Positions 27,122-34,621 of a DNA stretch of 64,000 nt are shown in pieces. A program made the translations under genes and the position numbers. This DNA comes from a virus: positions 1 to 64,000 of IMG/VR virus record IMGVR_UViG_3300045974_000806; one strand, given 5' to 3'. How positions within the stretch are numbered: the stretch's first letter is position 1; every line of letters begins with the position of its first letter. The notes beneath the pieces were generated by a model that saw only the letters and a list, made by a program, of their open reading frames with translations, had not been told where the DNA came from and searched no databases.

Positions 27122-29119
27122 ATGACCCTTGACCAACTCCGCATGCAGGACTCGCAGCGCCTTGACCGCGGTGACGTGGAGCACCTGACCAACGTCCCGT
27201 TGGAGGCCGTGAAGTCCCTGTCCGCGGCACTGCTGGTGGGAGCCGGCCGCGCGCACGTCATCTCCGGCTTCAAGCTGGAAGTGAGCGGGCTGTCCACGGC
27301 CAGGGTCCTCAAGGTGGTGAAGGGCACGGCCATCCTGTCCATGCGGGACGCGTTGAACCAACCGTCCTACGGCGTGGTGACCGCGGAGGGTGACGCCCAG
27401 CGGCTGCTGGACATGAGCGGCTTTGGTTCCGGAACCTGGGGCGTGTGGCTGCGCTTTGAGCAGCAGGACGGCGCCTTTGCCAACCGGGTGTTCTGGGACC
27501 CGCTGGCCGTCAAGGAGTTCGCGCAGAACGTCCCCACGCGCAAGATGGCCAACTGGGGCCTCACCACGGTGAGCGTTGCTTCTTCCGGGCTGGCACCCTC
27601 CACGTCCCCGGGCGCGGAATGGGTCTACCTGGGCTACGCCGTCATCAGCGGCGGGTCCCTGGCGGTGACGCCGGCGCGGGACCTGTTCTTTGAAGGGACG
27701 GAGGCCACGGGCACCCCCTATGACCAGCCGTGGGGCACGGGCCTGGACCGGGACACGGACAGGTCCGCCAACGGGCTCAAAGACCTGAGCACGTTCGCCA
27801 GCGCGGTGCTCAAGAAGCTGGGTGAGATTCAGAGTGCCAGCGCGCGCTGGTGGACTGCGCCGCCGGAGCCCCTGGACCAGAAGGTGTCCAAGCACGGTGA
27901 CTCCGTGAGCGGCAGCTACACGTTTGCCGGCGGCAACATCTACTTCACCACCACGTCCCCGGTGTACTTCCAAAGCGCGGCGTTCAGCACGGGATGGGAC
28001 CTTGCCACCGCGGCCTCCCCGTTTGGCAGCGCCTACGTGGACACGCTCTACACCAAGAACGGAATCCAGCGGAACACCACCACCGGGTCCGCCACGCAGG
28101 ACATTGGCACCCTGGCGGACTCGTTTGCCACGCTCTACGGGCAGGCCCTGGACCTGCGCGGGACCTCCGCAACCATGGTCATGGTGGGCCACGCCACCAA
28201 GCCGCTGATGCGGTTCTTTGACACCGACGTGCCGGCCAACCGCGCCAACATCTACGCGGACACCGCGTCCGGCGCCCCCTACCTGGGCCTGTCCACGGAG
28301 GGTACCGTCAAGCGCGTGGCCATCATGCCGGACAACAACGCGTTTGGCGGCGCCACGGTGGCGTTTGACGCGGACGGAGGGGACGGAAACCCCTACGTGT
28401 TCCCGCTCCAAAACGCCTCCGGGGGCAACGGCGTGCGCCTTGGCGCCGCGGCCCTGCGTTGGCACACGGTCTACGGACTCAACGCCAACTTTGACTTCCT
28501 GCTCCCCAAGACCGCGGGCACGTCCGCCATTGGCCAGTCCGGGTCCCATTGGGGTGACGTGTTCAGCGATGCCGCGCACATTGCAGGCCGGGTCACGGCC
28601 CAGCAAGCCTATCCGGACGCGGACGCCGGCGCCGGCCGCAAGCTGGGTGACAGCAGCAACCGTTGGGCATCCTGCGACGTGATGACGGGCGTGTTTTACA
28701 CCAGCCTGGAAGTGACCGGAGCCGGAGCCGGCTTCACACTGGGCGCGGGAACCATGCACGCGGGCGCCAACGGGCAAGTCAACGTGCCCACCATCTTTTC
28801 CGACGCCAATGGCATCAAGGTGGGGAAGATCAGCGGCCTGGGCGCGGGCAATCCCGTCAACATCCGGACCAACGGCCCCAACTTCACGGACCCCATCATC
28901 TACTGGGACCAAGACCTCTACAACGGGACCATCTGGAAGTTCCGCTATAACAGCGGTTCCGGAAGCCCGCCGGATCAGCACGGCGTCAACCCGCCCAGTG
29001 TGGATGACGCGATCATCCTGCGCACCAACGGCTACGCGCTCAAGTGCCAAGTGTACAACGGGTCTGGGTACACCAACGTGTGGTTGCTGGCCTACTTTGG
29101 CGCGAACCTTCCGGGCTGA
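27122..29119 (+). CDS. tail fibre protein
   Basis: 665 residues. ATG 27122 is supported by AGAGGAG at 27109-27115. The N terminus is helical (LDQLRMQDSQRLDRGDVEHL), the middle has repeats of the type found in phage fibre shafts (QDIGTLADSFATLYGQALDL; SHWGDVFSDA; SSNRWASCDVMTG), where a surface phrase 'x-lGs-x-W-x-x-l' recurs, and the C terminus is a beta-rich tip. This is the last gene of the tail module; 86 non-coding bases follow before the next gene. Confidence 0.82.
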   Translation: MTLDQLRMQDSQRLDRGDVEHLTNVPLEAVKSLSAALLVGAGRAHVISGFKLEVSGLSTARVLKVVKGTAILSMRDALNQPSYGVVTAEGDAQRLLDMSGFGSGTWGVWLRFEQQDGAFANRVFWDPLAVKEFAQNVPTRKMANWGLTTVSVASSGLAPSTSPGAEWVYLGYAVISGGSLAVTPARDLFFEGTEATGTPYDQPWGTGLDRDTDRSANGLKDLSTFASAVLKKLGEIQSASARWWTAPPEPLDQKVSKHGDSVSGSYTFAGGNIYFTTTSPVYFQSAAFSTGWDLATAASPFGSAYVDTLYTKNGIQRNTTTGSATQDIGTLADSFATLYGQALDLRGTSATMVMVGHATKPLMRFFDTDVPANRANIYADTASGAPYLGLSTEGTVKRVAIMPDNNAFGGATVAFDADGGDGNPYVFPLQNASGGNGVRLGAAALRWHTVYGLNANFDFLLPKTAGTSAIGQSGSHWGDVFSDAAHIAGRVTAQQAYPDADAGAGRKLGDSSNRWASCDVMTGVFYTSLEVTGAGAGFTLGAGTMHAGANGQVNVPTIFSDANGIKVGKISGLGAGNPVNIRTNGPNFTDPIIYWDQDLYNGTIWKFRYNSGSGSPPDQHGVNPPSVDDAIILRTNGYALKCQVYNGSGYTNVWLLAYFGANLPG

Positions 29120-29130
29120 TTCCGGAAGCC

Positions 29131-29143
29131 GCAATTTTGCCGT
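29131..29143 (+). promoter_or_regulatory. 13-bp element GCAATTTTGCCGT (copy 1 of 3)
   Basis: Nearly identical elements occur at 35026-35038 and 51328-51340 (GCAATCTTGCCGT). Copy 1 sits in the gap between the tail module and the first replication-side gene, directly followed by TTGACG at 29143-29148; copy 3 directly follows a TTGACG. The core GCAA-N2-TTGC is a short inverted repeat, so a protein-binding site is possible. Function is not known. Confidence 0.35.
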
Positions 29144-29208
29144 TGACGAAAACCACGCACACGTGCGAACAATTCCCCATCACCGGGTGAGCCGGTCATG
29201 GAGGAGTG

Positions 29209-29595
29209 ATGCTTCACGTCAACGCGTCGTTGGCGGAATTGCTGCGTCTGCGCAGCACGTTCCAAGCCTATGTCCGTCTGGATGTTGCCCTGATGGATAT
29301 GTGCCACGGGGACCCTGCCGCGGCCCTGTTGCTGTCCTACGCCCTGGACCTCTACGTGGTGCATGCCGGCACCGCGGTGGACGGCTGGTGGCCCATGCCC
29401 TGGGCCGGCGTCACCGCGGTCACGCGCCTCCCGCCCAAGCGGGCTGCCACGGCCATGGGCCGGCTGAAGGCCCTGGGATTCATCCAGGCAGAGGTGCGTC
29501 GGGTTCCGGATGGCCGCACCGGGCAGTTCGTCCGGCTCAGTGAGCCCATCCTGCTGGGAGCGTGGATGCGCCGGGTCCATGGGGGCCAAAAGTGA
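29209..29595 (+). CDS. winged-helix DNA-binding protein, possible replication initiator/regulator
   Basis: 128 residues. ATG 29209 is used; GTG 29206 is an alternative, and GAGGAG at 29201-29206 serves either poorly or well. The C-terminal half (GVTAVTRLPPKRAATAMGRLKALGF, read as TAVTRLPPKRAATAMGRLK then GFIQAEV with RTGQFVRL) has the helix-turn-helix-wing pattern of winged-helix proteins such as phage replication initiators and small regulators. It ends exactly where the repeat-rich non-coding region 29596-30040 begins, the arrangement typical of an initiator gene and its origin. Initiator role is inference. Confidence 0.75.
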   Translation: MLHVNASLAELLRLRSTFQAYVRLDVALMDMCHGDPAAALLLSYALDLYVVHAGTAVDGWWPMPWAGVTAVTRLPPKRAATAMGRLKALGFIQAEVRRVPDGRTGQFVRLSEPILLGAWMRRVHGGQK

Positions 29596-29602
29596 AAAAC
29601 CT

Positions 29603-29747
29603 CAATGATATTAGGGAAACCCCGATTCGGGGTTTCCGGAAAACAGCAGCGTTCACGGGCACATGCGCGGTTCCGGAAGCGCGGGCTCCGCGGGTGGAGT
29701 TGCCAGAAACCCCAATGAAATTAGGGAAACCCCGATTCGGGGTTTCC
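29603..29747. repeat. 35-bp direct repeat with hairpin, copies 29603-29637 and 29713-29747
   Basis: The copies differ at one base (CAATGATATTAGG versus CAATGAAATTAGG) and share 27 identical bases to the end. Each contains GGAAACCCCG-ATT-CGGGGTTTCC, a perfect 10-bp stem with a 3-base loop, at 29615-29637 and 29725-29747. No U-tract follows on the + strand, so a plain + strand terminator is unlikely. Confidence 0.9.
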
Positions 29748-29749
29748 CA

Positions 29750-29815
29750 ACTTGAAGACGACTTGAAGACGACTTCAACGCGTGTTGAAACCGACTTCAA
29801 TACGTTCAATCGGTA
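29750..29815. repeat. 11-bp phased iterons (candidate initiator binding sites)
   Basis: Successive units are ACTTGAAGACG (29750), ACTTGAAGACG (29761), ACTTCAACGCG (29772), TGTTGAAACCG (29783), ACTTCAATACG (29794) and a partial TTCAATCGG (29805). TTGAA and its complement TTCAA recur every 11 bases, about one helical turn, so all sites face one side of the helix. This is characteristic of iteron arrays bound cooperatively by initiators. Confidence 0.7.
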
Positions 29816-29948
29816 TATCCGGAAGAACCGGATCTTCCGGAGAGAGACAAGATCAAAACCAATGGCCCTGAACGGTTGTTCAGTGCTAGCACGGGAGGGG
29901 GAAAAGGGTGCAAGTCACCTTTTGAAAACCTGCCGTGAAAGGGCCATC

Positions 29949-30001
29949 ACTGGCTGCGCCAGTAGAGGGCCTGCGGGCTGCTGCGCAGCCCTCCGGCCCT
30001 C
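29949..30001. other. two adjacent hairpins, the second compound
   Basis: ACTGGC-TGC-GCCAGT spans 29949-29963. Immediately after, 29965-30001 folds as GAGGGCC/GGCCCTC (7 bp), a symmetric 3-by-3 internal loop (TGC opposite TCC), GGGCTGC/GCAGCCC (7 bp) and a TGC loop. The structure ends 39 bases before the helicase ATG. It could be an RNA leader structure, a primosome loading site or a terminator lacking a U-tract; the sequence cannot decide. Confidence 0.75.
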
Positions 30002-30040
30002 CCAGGATGCTTGGCTGACACGCTGGGAAGGATTCAGGCC

Positions 30041-31600
30041 ATGACCCATAGCTACCCACCCCCCGGAAGCGAACGTCAAGCCTGGGCCGGCCCAGGGGCC
30101 TTGGTTGAAAGGGGCAACACCTGGGCGCGGCTGTCCAACCTCCCGCCCCAGACGGTGGCCGCGGTGGATGCCGCCACGTCCTACGCCACCGCCCAGGTGG
30201 ACACCGGCGGGTGGCGTCCCCCGGAAGCGGTCATGGGCGAGGAGGTGTGGGACGGCTGGGTCCATCTGGCCCGGTTCCCCGCCCCGGGCGTGGCCCTGGT
30301 GCCGGCCGGCCTGCTGGAACTGGCCCAGGCTGCCCTGGCGTCCACCGGCGTGCAGGCCCAGGTCGTGGACCACCGGGTCCGGACGGAGCCCGGCGTGCCG
30401 GACCCCGCCACCATTCCGCTGCGCCCCTACCAGCGCGCCGCGGTGGCGGCCCTGATGGATGCCGGCCAGGGCGTGCTGGACATGCCCCCACGTTCCGGAA
30501 AGACGCGCACGGCCATTGAGGCGGTGCGGCAGGTGGCGTTGCCGGCCCTGTGGATTGTCCCCACGCTCAACATTGGCAAACAAACGCAGGCCGCCGCGGA
30601 AGAGTTCATGGGCCGCAACTGGGCCGTGTTCGTTTCCGGAAACGCCGCGGCGGAAGAGGCCGCCGGCGCCCCGGTGGTGATTGTCACGCCCAACACGGCC
30701 GCGGCCCTGTCGGACGCCTTCTACGCCACGCGCAAGGTGCTGGTGATGGATGAATGCCACCACCAAGCCGCGTCCACGTGGCGGACCATCTCCAACCGCA
30801 CGCCGCACATCTGGTGGCGGTGGGGCATGTCCGGAACCTTCTTCCGGAGCGGGGAGGATGACCTTGCCATGCGCGCGGTCCTGTCCCGCGTGGTCTACCG
30901 GGTGACCGCCCAGGAACTGGTGGACATGGGGAACCTTGTGACCGGGGACGTGGTGTTCCTCCCGGTCCTGTGCGCCCTGGTGCCGTCCAGCCCGGGCAAG
31001 TCCTTCCAGGCCGGCGTGGGGGCCAAGGGAATCTTCCGGAATGACTTCCGGTCCCAGCTTGCCGCCTGGGCCGCGGCCAGCCTGTGCGCCGCCGGCAAGC
31101 GCACGGTGGTGCTGGTGGGGACCAAGGAGCAGGGCAGGACCATCACGGAGGCGCTGGAAGCGGCCCTGCCCAGGGACACAACCAGCCCCTGGAAGGCGGC
31201 GGAGTTCATCTCCACAGACCGCCCATCCAAGGTGTGCCAGGACGTCCTGGCGGCGTTCACCGCCGGCAACGGCGTGCGCGTGCTGATTGGCACGTCCATG
31301 ATCGGGGAGGGCACGGACCTCCCGACATCGGACGCGCTGGTGTACGCGATGGGCGGCAAGGCGGAGGTGAGCCACACGCAGGCCGCCTACCGCGTGATCA
31401 CCGCGGTCCCAGGCAAGCGCCGCGCAATCATCGTGGACTTCGCAGACCGTCACAACCCGACGCTGCTCCGCCATTCCGAGGAACGCCTGCGCACCTACGT
31501 GGGACAGCCGGTGTTCCGGACGCACGTGTTGCAACAGGTGGAAGAGTTCCAGGGTTGGCTGCAACACGGTGAGACGTTTTTGCCCCAGCCCACTACCTAG
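30041..31600 (+). CDS. superfamily 2 DNA helicase (UvsW-like)
   Basis: 519 residues from ATG 30041; an in-frame TTG at 30011 would run into the hairpin region and is less likely. Motif Q/I area LRPYQRAAVAAL then PPRSGKTRTAIEAV (Walker A, about residues 148-160), motif II MDECHHQ (DECH, residue about 237), motif III GMSGTF, motif V GTSMIGEGTDLP and a motif VI-like QAAYRV. The DECH type and size match T4 UvsW and related branch-migration helicases that unwind R-loops and stalled forks. It opens the replication block just past the candidate origin. The stop codon overlaps the conserved 31-bp promoter motif. Confidence 0.9.
   Translation: MTHSYPPPGSERQAWAGPGALVERGNTWARLSNLPPQTVAAVDAATSYATAQVDTGGWRPPEAVMGEEVWDGWVHLARFPAPGVALVPAGLLELAQAALASTGVQAQVVDHRVRTEPGVPDPATIPLRPYQRAAVAALMDAGQGVLDMPPRSGKTRTAIEAVRQVALPALWIVPTLNIGKQTQAAAEEFMGRNWAVFVSGNAAAEEAAGAPVVIVTPNTAAALSDAFYATRKVLVMDECHHQAASTWRTISNRTPHIWWRWGMSGTFFRSGEDDLAMRAVLSRVVYRVTAQELVDMGNLVTGDVVFLPVLCALVPSSPGKSFQAGVGAKGIFRNDFRSQLAAWAAASLCAAGKRTVVLVGTKEQGRTITEALEAALPRDTTSPWKAAEFISTDRPSKVCQDVLAAFTAGNGVRVLIGTSMIGEGTDLPTSDALVYAMGGKAEVSHTQAAYRVITAVPGKRRAIIVDFADRHNPTLLRHSEERLRTYVGQPVFRTHVLQQVEEFQGWLQHGETFLPQPTT
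31569..31599 (+). promoter_or_regulatory. conserved 31-bp phage promoter motif (copy 1 of 4)
   Basis: Left block GTGAGACGTTT, variable middle TTGCCCCAGCC, right block CACTACCTA. If GAGACG acts as the -35 and TACCTA as the -10, the spacer is 17 bases. This copy overlaps the last codons of the helicase gene and lies 101 bases before the next start, leaving room for a structured leader. Confidence 0.65.
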
Positions 31601-31608
31601 AGTATTGA

Positions 31609-31680
31609 AGGGGAGCCATAAGGCCCCCTCCGAGGCCCAGGGTGCGTGACTCCATCACTCCACCACCCTGGGCAATCTTT
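31609..31680 (+). promoter_or_regulatory. structured leader upstream of the 31701 gene
   Basis: Two stems lie between the promoter motif and the gene: a small GGGG...CCCC stem at about 31610-31627 and a perfect 10-bp inverted repeat GCCCAGGGTG (31635-31644) / CACCCTGGGC (31664-31673) with a 19-base loop, followed by AATCTTT. It may be a weak intrinsic terminator or attenuator, or an operator. Other genes with the same promoter motif have leaders of only about 20 bases. Confidence 0.55.
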
Positions 31681-31700
31681 CCCACCTTCCGGAGGAACCC

Positions 31701-32111
31701 ATGAGCAAAGACGGCAAGTTCAGGCTTGGCATCGACATGCACGACGAACAGTTGCGGGTGGCCATGGGCGACCCCAACCGGCTGGCCCTTTGGGCGGAGC
31801 AGACGGGGCGCGGGTTCATTGTGCTCAACACGCGCCACCTCATCCGCGCGCTGGAATGGCCCGCCGGCATCCAACTGGTGCAGCAGGTGGTGAGCGCCTA
31901 CCGCGACTTCCGCCGGACCCTTCCGGATGCGTACCGGGAACAGGTGACCGCCACGGACCACGCCACCGGCCGGCAGGTCACGGTGGAGACGGACGTCATG
32001 CTGGACGAGACGCCCAGCCTGGACGAGATTGCCGCGCTCCGGAAGCAGTTGGATGACATGGAGGCGGACGTTCGCGCGGACCTGGGCCGGCGCAAGGCGG
32101 TGCGGTCATGA
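31701..32111 (+). CDS. hypothetical protein in the replication block
   Basis: 136 residues; GGAGG at 31692-31696 precedes ATG 31701. The centre is mixed alpha/beta (RGFIVLNTRHLIRALEW) and the C terminus is a likely coiled coil (LDEIAALRKQLDDMEADVRAD). I do not recognise it. It is the first gene of a coupled set (next ATG overlaps its stop) that includes an Hfq-like protein and the replicative helicase, under the conserved promoter motif. Confidence 0.78.
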   Translation: MSKDGKFRLGIDMHDEQLRVAMGDPNRLALWAEQTGRGFIVLNTRHLIRALEWPAGIQLVQQVVSAYRDFRRTLPDAYREQVTATDHATGRQVTVETDVMLDETPSLDEIAALRKQLDDMEADVRADLGRRKAVRS

Positions 32112-32515
32112 GCGGCCCGTGGCTCCCTCCGTTGCCGTTGTCTTACGTGCCGCCCGCCACCCCGGACGGCCCCAGCAAGAGCGCGCCCGGGCAGAAGAAA
32201 CGGAAGAACTACGGGCCGGAGAGTGAGATGTGGGACGCGCTGAAGGGAACGCGCGTCCACATCCGCCTGCTGGACGGTGACCTTTGCTGGGGCGTCCTGG
32301 CCTGGGTGGACGTGTTCACCATTGCCGTGGACCTTGACTCGTTCCTGGCGGGGAAGCGCCTCGACTACGCGGCAAGCCGTGTCAACCCACCGCGCCGGAG
32401 GATGATCTACAAGCACGCCATCTCCGACGTGGGCGAGTCCCGCTCCCAGGTTCCGGAAGAGGACCCGGAAGGCCGGCACACCATTCCCCTGGACTCGGAC
32501 GTGCGCCGGCCATGA
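32108..32515 (+). CDS. Hfq/Sm-like RNA-binding protein
   Basis: 135 residues. Residues about 42-76 read ALKGTRVHIRLLDGD then GVLAWVDVFTIAVDL, and residues 99-108 are MIYKHAISDV. This matches the two Sm motifs of bacterial Hfq, whose Sm2 motif contains YKHAIS and whose Sm1 motif has the VNG...D-x-F pattern; the Asp, Phe, Tyr, Lys and His of the RNA-binding rim appear present. A loop of about 20 residues (AGKRLDYAASRVNPP) is inserted before Sm2, and basic and acidic tails flank the core. Family knowledge: Hfq hexamers bind small RNAs and U-rich or A-rich RNA. A phage-borne copy could redirect host RNA control; that is inference. Stop and start are coupled with both neighbours. Confidence 0.75.
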   Translation: MSGPWLPPLPLSYVPPATPDGPSKSAPGQKKRKNYGPESEMWDALKGTRVHIRLLDGDLCWGVLAWVDVFTIAVDLDSFLAGKRLDYAASRVNPPRRRMIYKHAISDVGESRSQVPEEDPEGRHTIPLDSDVRRP

Positions 32516-33126
32516 GCGCGCTGGCCTTCACCCTGGTGGAGGATTGGAACGTCTACCTGATGCAGACGTTCCACGTTCACCAGATGCGCGCCCAGGGGCG
32601 CTACATCGGGACCCGCCGGCCCAATGCGGCCAACGTGGCCATGATGGATGCCATGGTGGAATGGTGCCGCGGCCGGGCCATTGAGCCGCGCCAGTGGCTG
32701 TTCTTCCTGTTCAAGCGCACCAACTGGCGGTTCCCCCCGAAGTGGCAAGAGGGCTACCTGATGAGCGAGGCGGCGGCAAAGAAGTTCCGGAAGCCGGCCA
32801 AGTACAGCCTTGCGTTCTTCCGCCGGCGGATGGGCGCCGCGGCGGTGGTGGATGACGCCGCCTATGACCCCAACCGGGACATCACGCCGGCAACGGAAGC
32901 CCTCAAGGCCCGCTACGCGGAAAGCGGGCAGCAGATGCGGTGCCTGGATGAAACGCTGGTGCGCACCGCCGGCTTCCATCCGCAGTCCCGCGTGTGCGCC
33001 GCGTGCAAGCTGTCCCAGGAATGCGCCCTGGCCCTGGAAGCCGCGGCACCGTTTGCCATCCTGGCCCTCCGTTCCGGAATAATCACCAGCAGCGAAGCTG
33101 AAAGACAGGCCGTCCTCCATGACTGA
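32512..33126 (+). CDS. hypothetical protein with a C-terminal Cys cluster
   Basis: 204 residues, ATG overlapping the previous stop. The N-terminal 110 residues are aromatic and basic (WLFFLFKRTNWRFPPKWQEGY) and the C terminus has VCAACKLSQECALALE, a CxxCx5C cluster that resembles the Cys-rich motif in the histone-like gene at 36445 and may bind zinc or an iron-sulphur centre. I do not recognise the family. It overlaps the start of the replicative helicase by 8 bases, so a partner role (for example loader) is possible but unproven. Confidence 0.75.
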   Translation: MSALAFTLVEDWNVYLMQTFHVHQMRAQGRYIGTRRPNAANVAMMDAMVEWCRGRAIEPRQWLFFLFKRTNWRFPPKWQEGYLMSEAAAKKFRKPAKYSLAFFRRRMGAAAVVDDAAYDPNRDITPATEALKARYAESGQQMRCLDETLVRTAGFHPQSRVCAACKLSQECALALEAAAPFAILALRSGIITSSEAERQAVLHD

Positions 33127-34621
33127 TGCGCCACCGCCCATCCGGCGCCGCGGAATCCAGAACCCCCAGCAGCCGGGCCTCACGTCCCAGGACACGGAGC
33201 ACCTTCCCCTGGACGCGGACTTCCAGGGCGTGCTCATCAAGATGCTGTTGGAGGACCACGACCTTGCCGCGGGCCTGGGTGGGCACCTCCACCCCACGTT
33301 CTTTGCAAGCCCGGTCCACCGGTGGGCCTGGGACTATTGCCTCCGGTACAAGCAGGACATTGGCGGCTACCCAACGCTGAACTTCCTTGTGTCCTCCGCC
33401 GGCCAGATGCCCGGCAGCGGCCCGCTGTTCTCCGCCACCCTGGCCCAGATTCGGGACCGGCCCATCACGGACGAGGTGGCCGTGCGCACGCAGGCCGTGG
33501 ACTTCATCCGCCGCAGCGTGTTCAAGCGCGCGGTGCTGGACAGCAAAGACCTGTTCAACGCCGGCAAGTACGGCGCCGCCTATGACCTCATGAAGGAACG
33601 CATGGGCGTGCTGGATGCCGTGAGCATTGAGCCGGTGAGCCGCGCGTGGTTCTCGGAAGAGTTCGTGTCCCGCCACATCGAACGCCAGGACCCCACCTAT
33701 CAGGCCAGCGCCATTGCCACCGGCATCCCGCCGCTGGATGGCCGGCCACCCCAGGGCGTGCTGGACGGCGGGTTGCACCTGGGTGAACTGGGCCTGTGGA
33801 TTGCCTATCCCAAGGCCGGCAAGACCACCATGTTGATCAACCTGGGCGCGGTGGCCGTGCGCACGCAGCGCAAGAGGACGCTCCACATTGTGCTTGAGGG
33901 CAGTCTTTCCTACGTGGAGGCCCGCTATGACAGCGTGTTCACCGGTGAACTCTACGTCAACGTGAAGCGGGGCGAGGTGGACGCCCAGAAGTACGCGCGC
34001 GCGTTTGCGGAGATGCAGGAACTCCGGCGCATGCTTGTCATCCGCGACTTCACAAAGACGGGTGACGCCAACATCACGCACGTGGACGGGGAACTGCGGG
34101 ACCTTGCCCGCGGCTTTGGGTTCCAGCCGGAATTGATCGTGCTGGACTACGTGGACCTGCTCCAAGCCAAGTACCGCTATGAGCGCGAGGTGGAGGCGGC
34201 CAAGGCGGCCATGCAAGACTTGAAGAACCTTGCCAACCGCGGCTACGCGGTGTGGAGCGCGTCCCAGGTCCAACGCCCGACGGACGATGAGTACCAGCAC
34301 CGCCAGCACACCCTGGTGAGCAAGAACATTGCGGACTGTTACGCCAAGGTGCGCATTGCTGACTTTGTGGGGAGCATCAACCAGACGGTGGCGGAGCGGG
34401 AACAGGGCGTGATGCGCCTCTTTGCGGAACTGTACCGGGACGGCCCCAGCGGCGTGAACATCCAGATCAACACGGACTTCACCACCATGACGTTCAGCGG
34501 CGGTTCCGCGGTCGTCACGCCGGCACCTGGGCCTGAGCGTTCAACGGACGCGTCAGTGCAGGCAACCAAGCCCATGCTCTACAAGACCGGAGGCTACCAA
34601 CAGAAGCGCGGAGTGACGTGA
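33119..34621 (+). CDS. dnaB: replicative DNA helicase, DnaB-like
   Basis: 500 residues. Unwinds DNA 5'-3' ahead of the fork as a hexamer. The N-terminal domain (LPLDADFQGVLIKMLLEDHD) resembles the DnaB N-terminal helical domain. The RecA-like core shows Walker A AYPKAGKTTMLINLG (about residues 228-242), Walker B LIVLDYVDLL (about residue 340) and a Gln-bearing WSASQVQRP sensor (motif H3). It overlaps the previous gene by 8 bases and the primase start follows at the stop codon, the normal helicase-primase pairing. Confidence 0.93.
   Translation: MTDAPPPIRRRGIQNPQQPGLTSQDTEHLPLDADFQGVLIKMLLEDHDLAAGLGGHLHPTFFASPVHRWAWDYCLRYKQDIGGYPTLNFLVSSAGQMPGSGPLFSATLAQIRDRPITDEVAVRTQAVDFIRRSVFKRAVLDSKDLFNAGKYGAAYDLMKERMGVLDAVSIEPVSRAWFSEEFVSRHIERQDPTYQASAIATGIPPLDGRPPQGVLDGGLHLGELGLWIAYPKAGKTTMLINLGAVAVRTQRKRTLHIVLEGSLSYVEARYDSVFTGELYVNVKRGEVDAQKYARAFAEMQELRRMLVIRDFTKTGDANITHVDGELRDLARGFGFQPELIVLDYVDLLQAKYRYEREVEAAKAAMQDLKNLANRGYAVWSASQVQRPTDDEYQHRQHTLVSKNIADCYAKVRIADFVGSINQTVAEREQGVMRLFAELYRDGPSGVNIQINTDFTTMTFSGGSAVVTPAPGPERSTDASVQATKPMLYKTGGYQQKRGVT

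Larger units (their letters stand above)
29596..30040. other. structured non-coding region, candidate origin of replication
   Basis: The only stretch over 300 bases with no supported gene. In order it holds a 35-bp direct repeat carrying a 10-bp-stem hairpin (twice, 110 bases apart), five 11-bp phased TTGAA/TTCAA iterons, an AT-richer patch, the inverted repeat TGAAC-GGTT-GTTCA at 29869-29882, a hairpin AAAAGGGTG/CACCTTTT at 29902-29923, a small hairpin at 29949-29963 and a compound hairpin at 29965-30001. It lies between a winged-helix gene and the helicase-primase-polymerase block. Iterons plus hairpins next to replication genes are the usual look of a phage origin; this is inference without functional proof. 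Confidence 0.55.

Noticed and set aside
24221-29134. Very long open frames on the reverse strand opposite fibre genes
   Set aside because: High GC removes stop codons from shadow frames. The translations are His/Gly/Arg-rich and without motifs, and the + strand frames hold recognisable domains with proper starts.
29143-29173. TTGACG with AACAAT as a sigma-70 promoter
   Set aside because: Spacing is 19 bases and the -10 is poor. Kept only as a note beside the 13-bp element.
29615-29747. Hairpins as intrinsic terminators for the tail module
   Set aside because: No U-tract follows on the + strand, and there are two copies at unequal distance from the last gene.
29603-29815. CRISPR array
   Set aside because: Only two long repeats, 110 bases apart, and short 11-bp units; no regular spacers and no cas genes.
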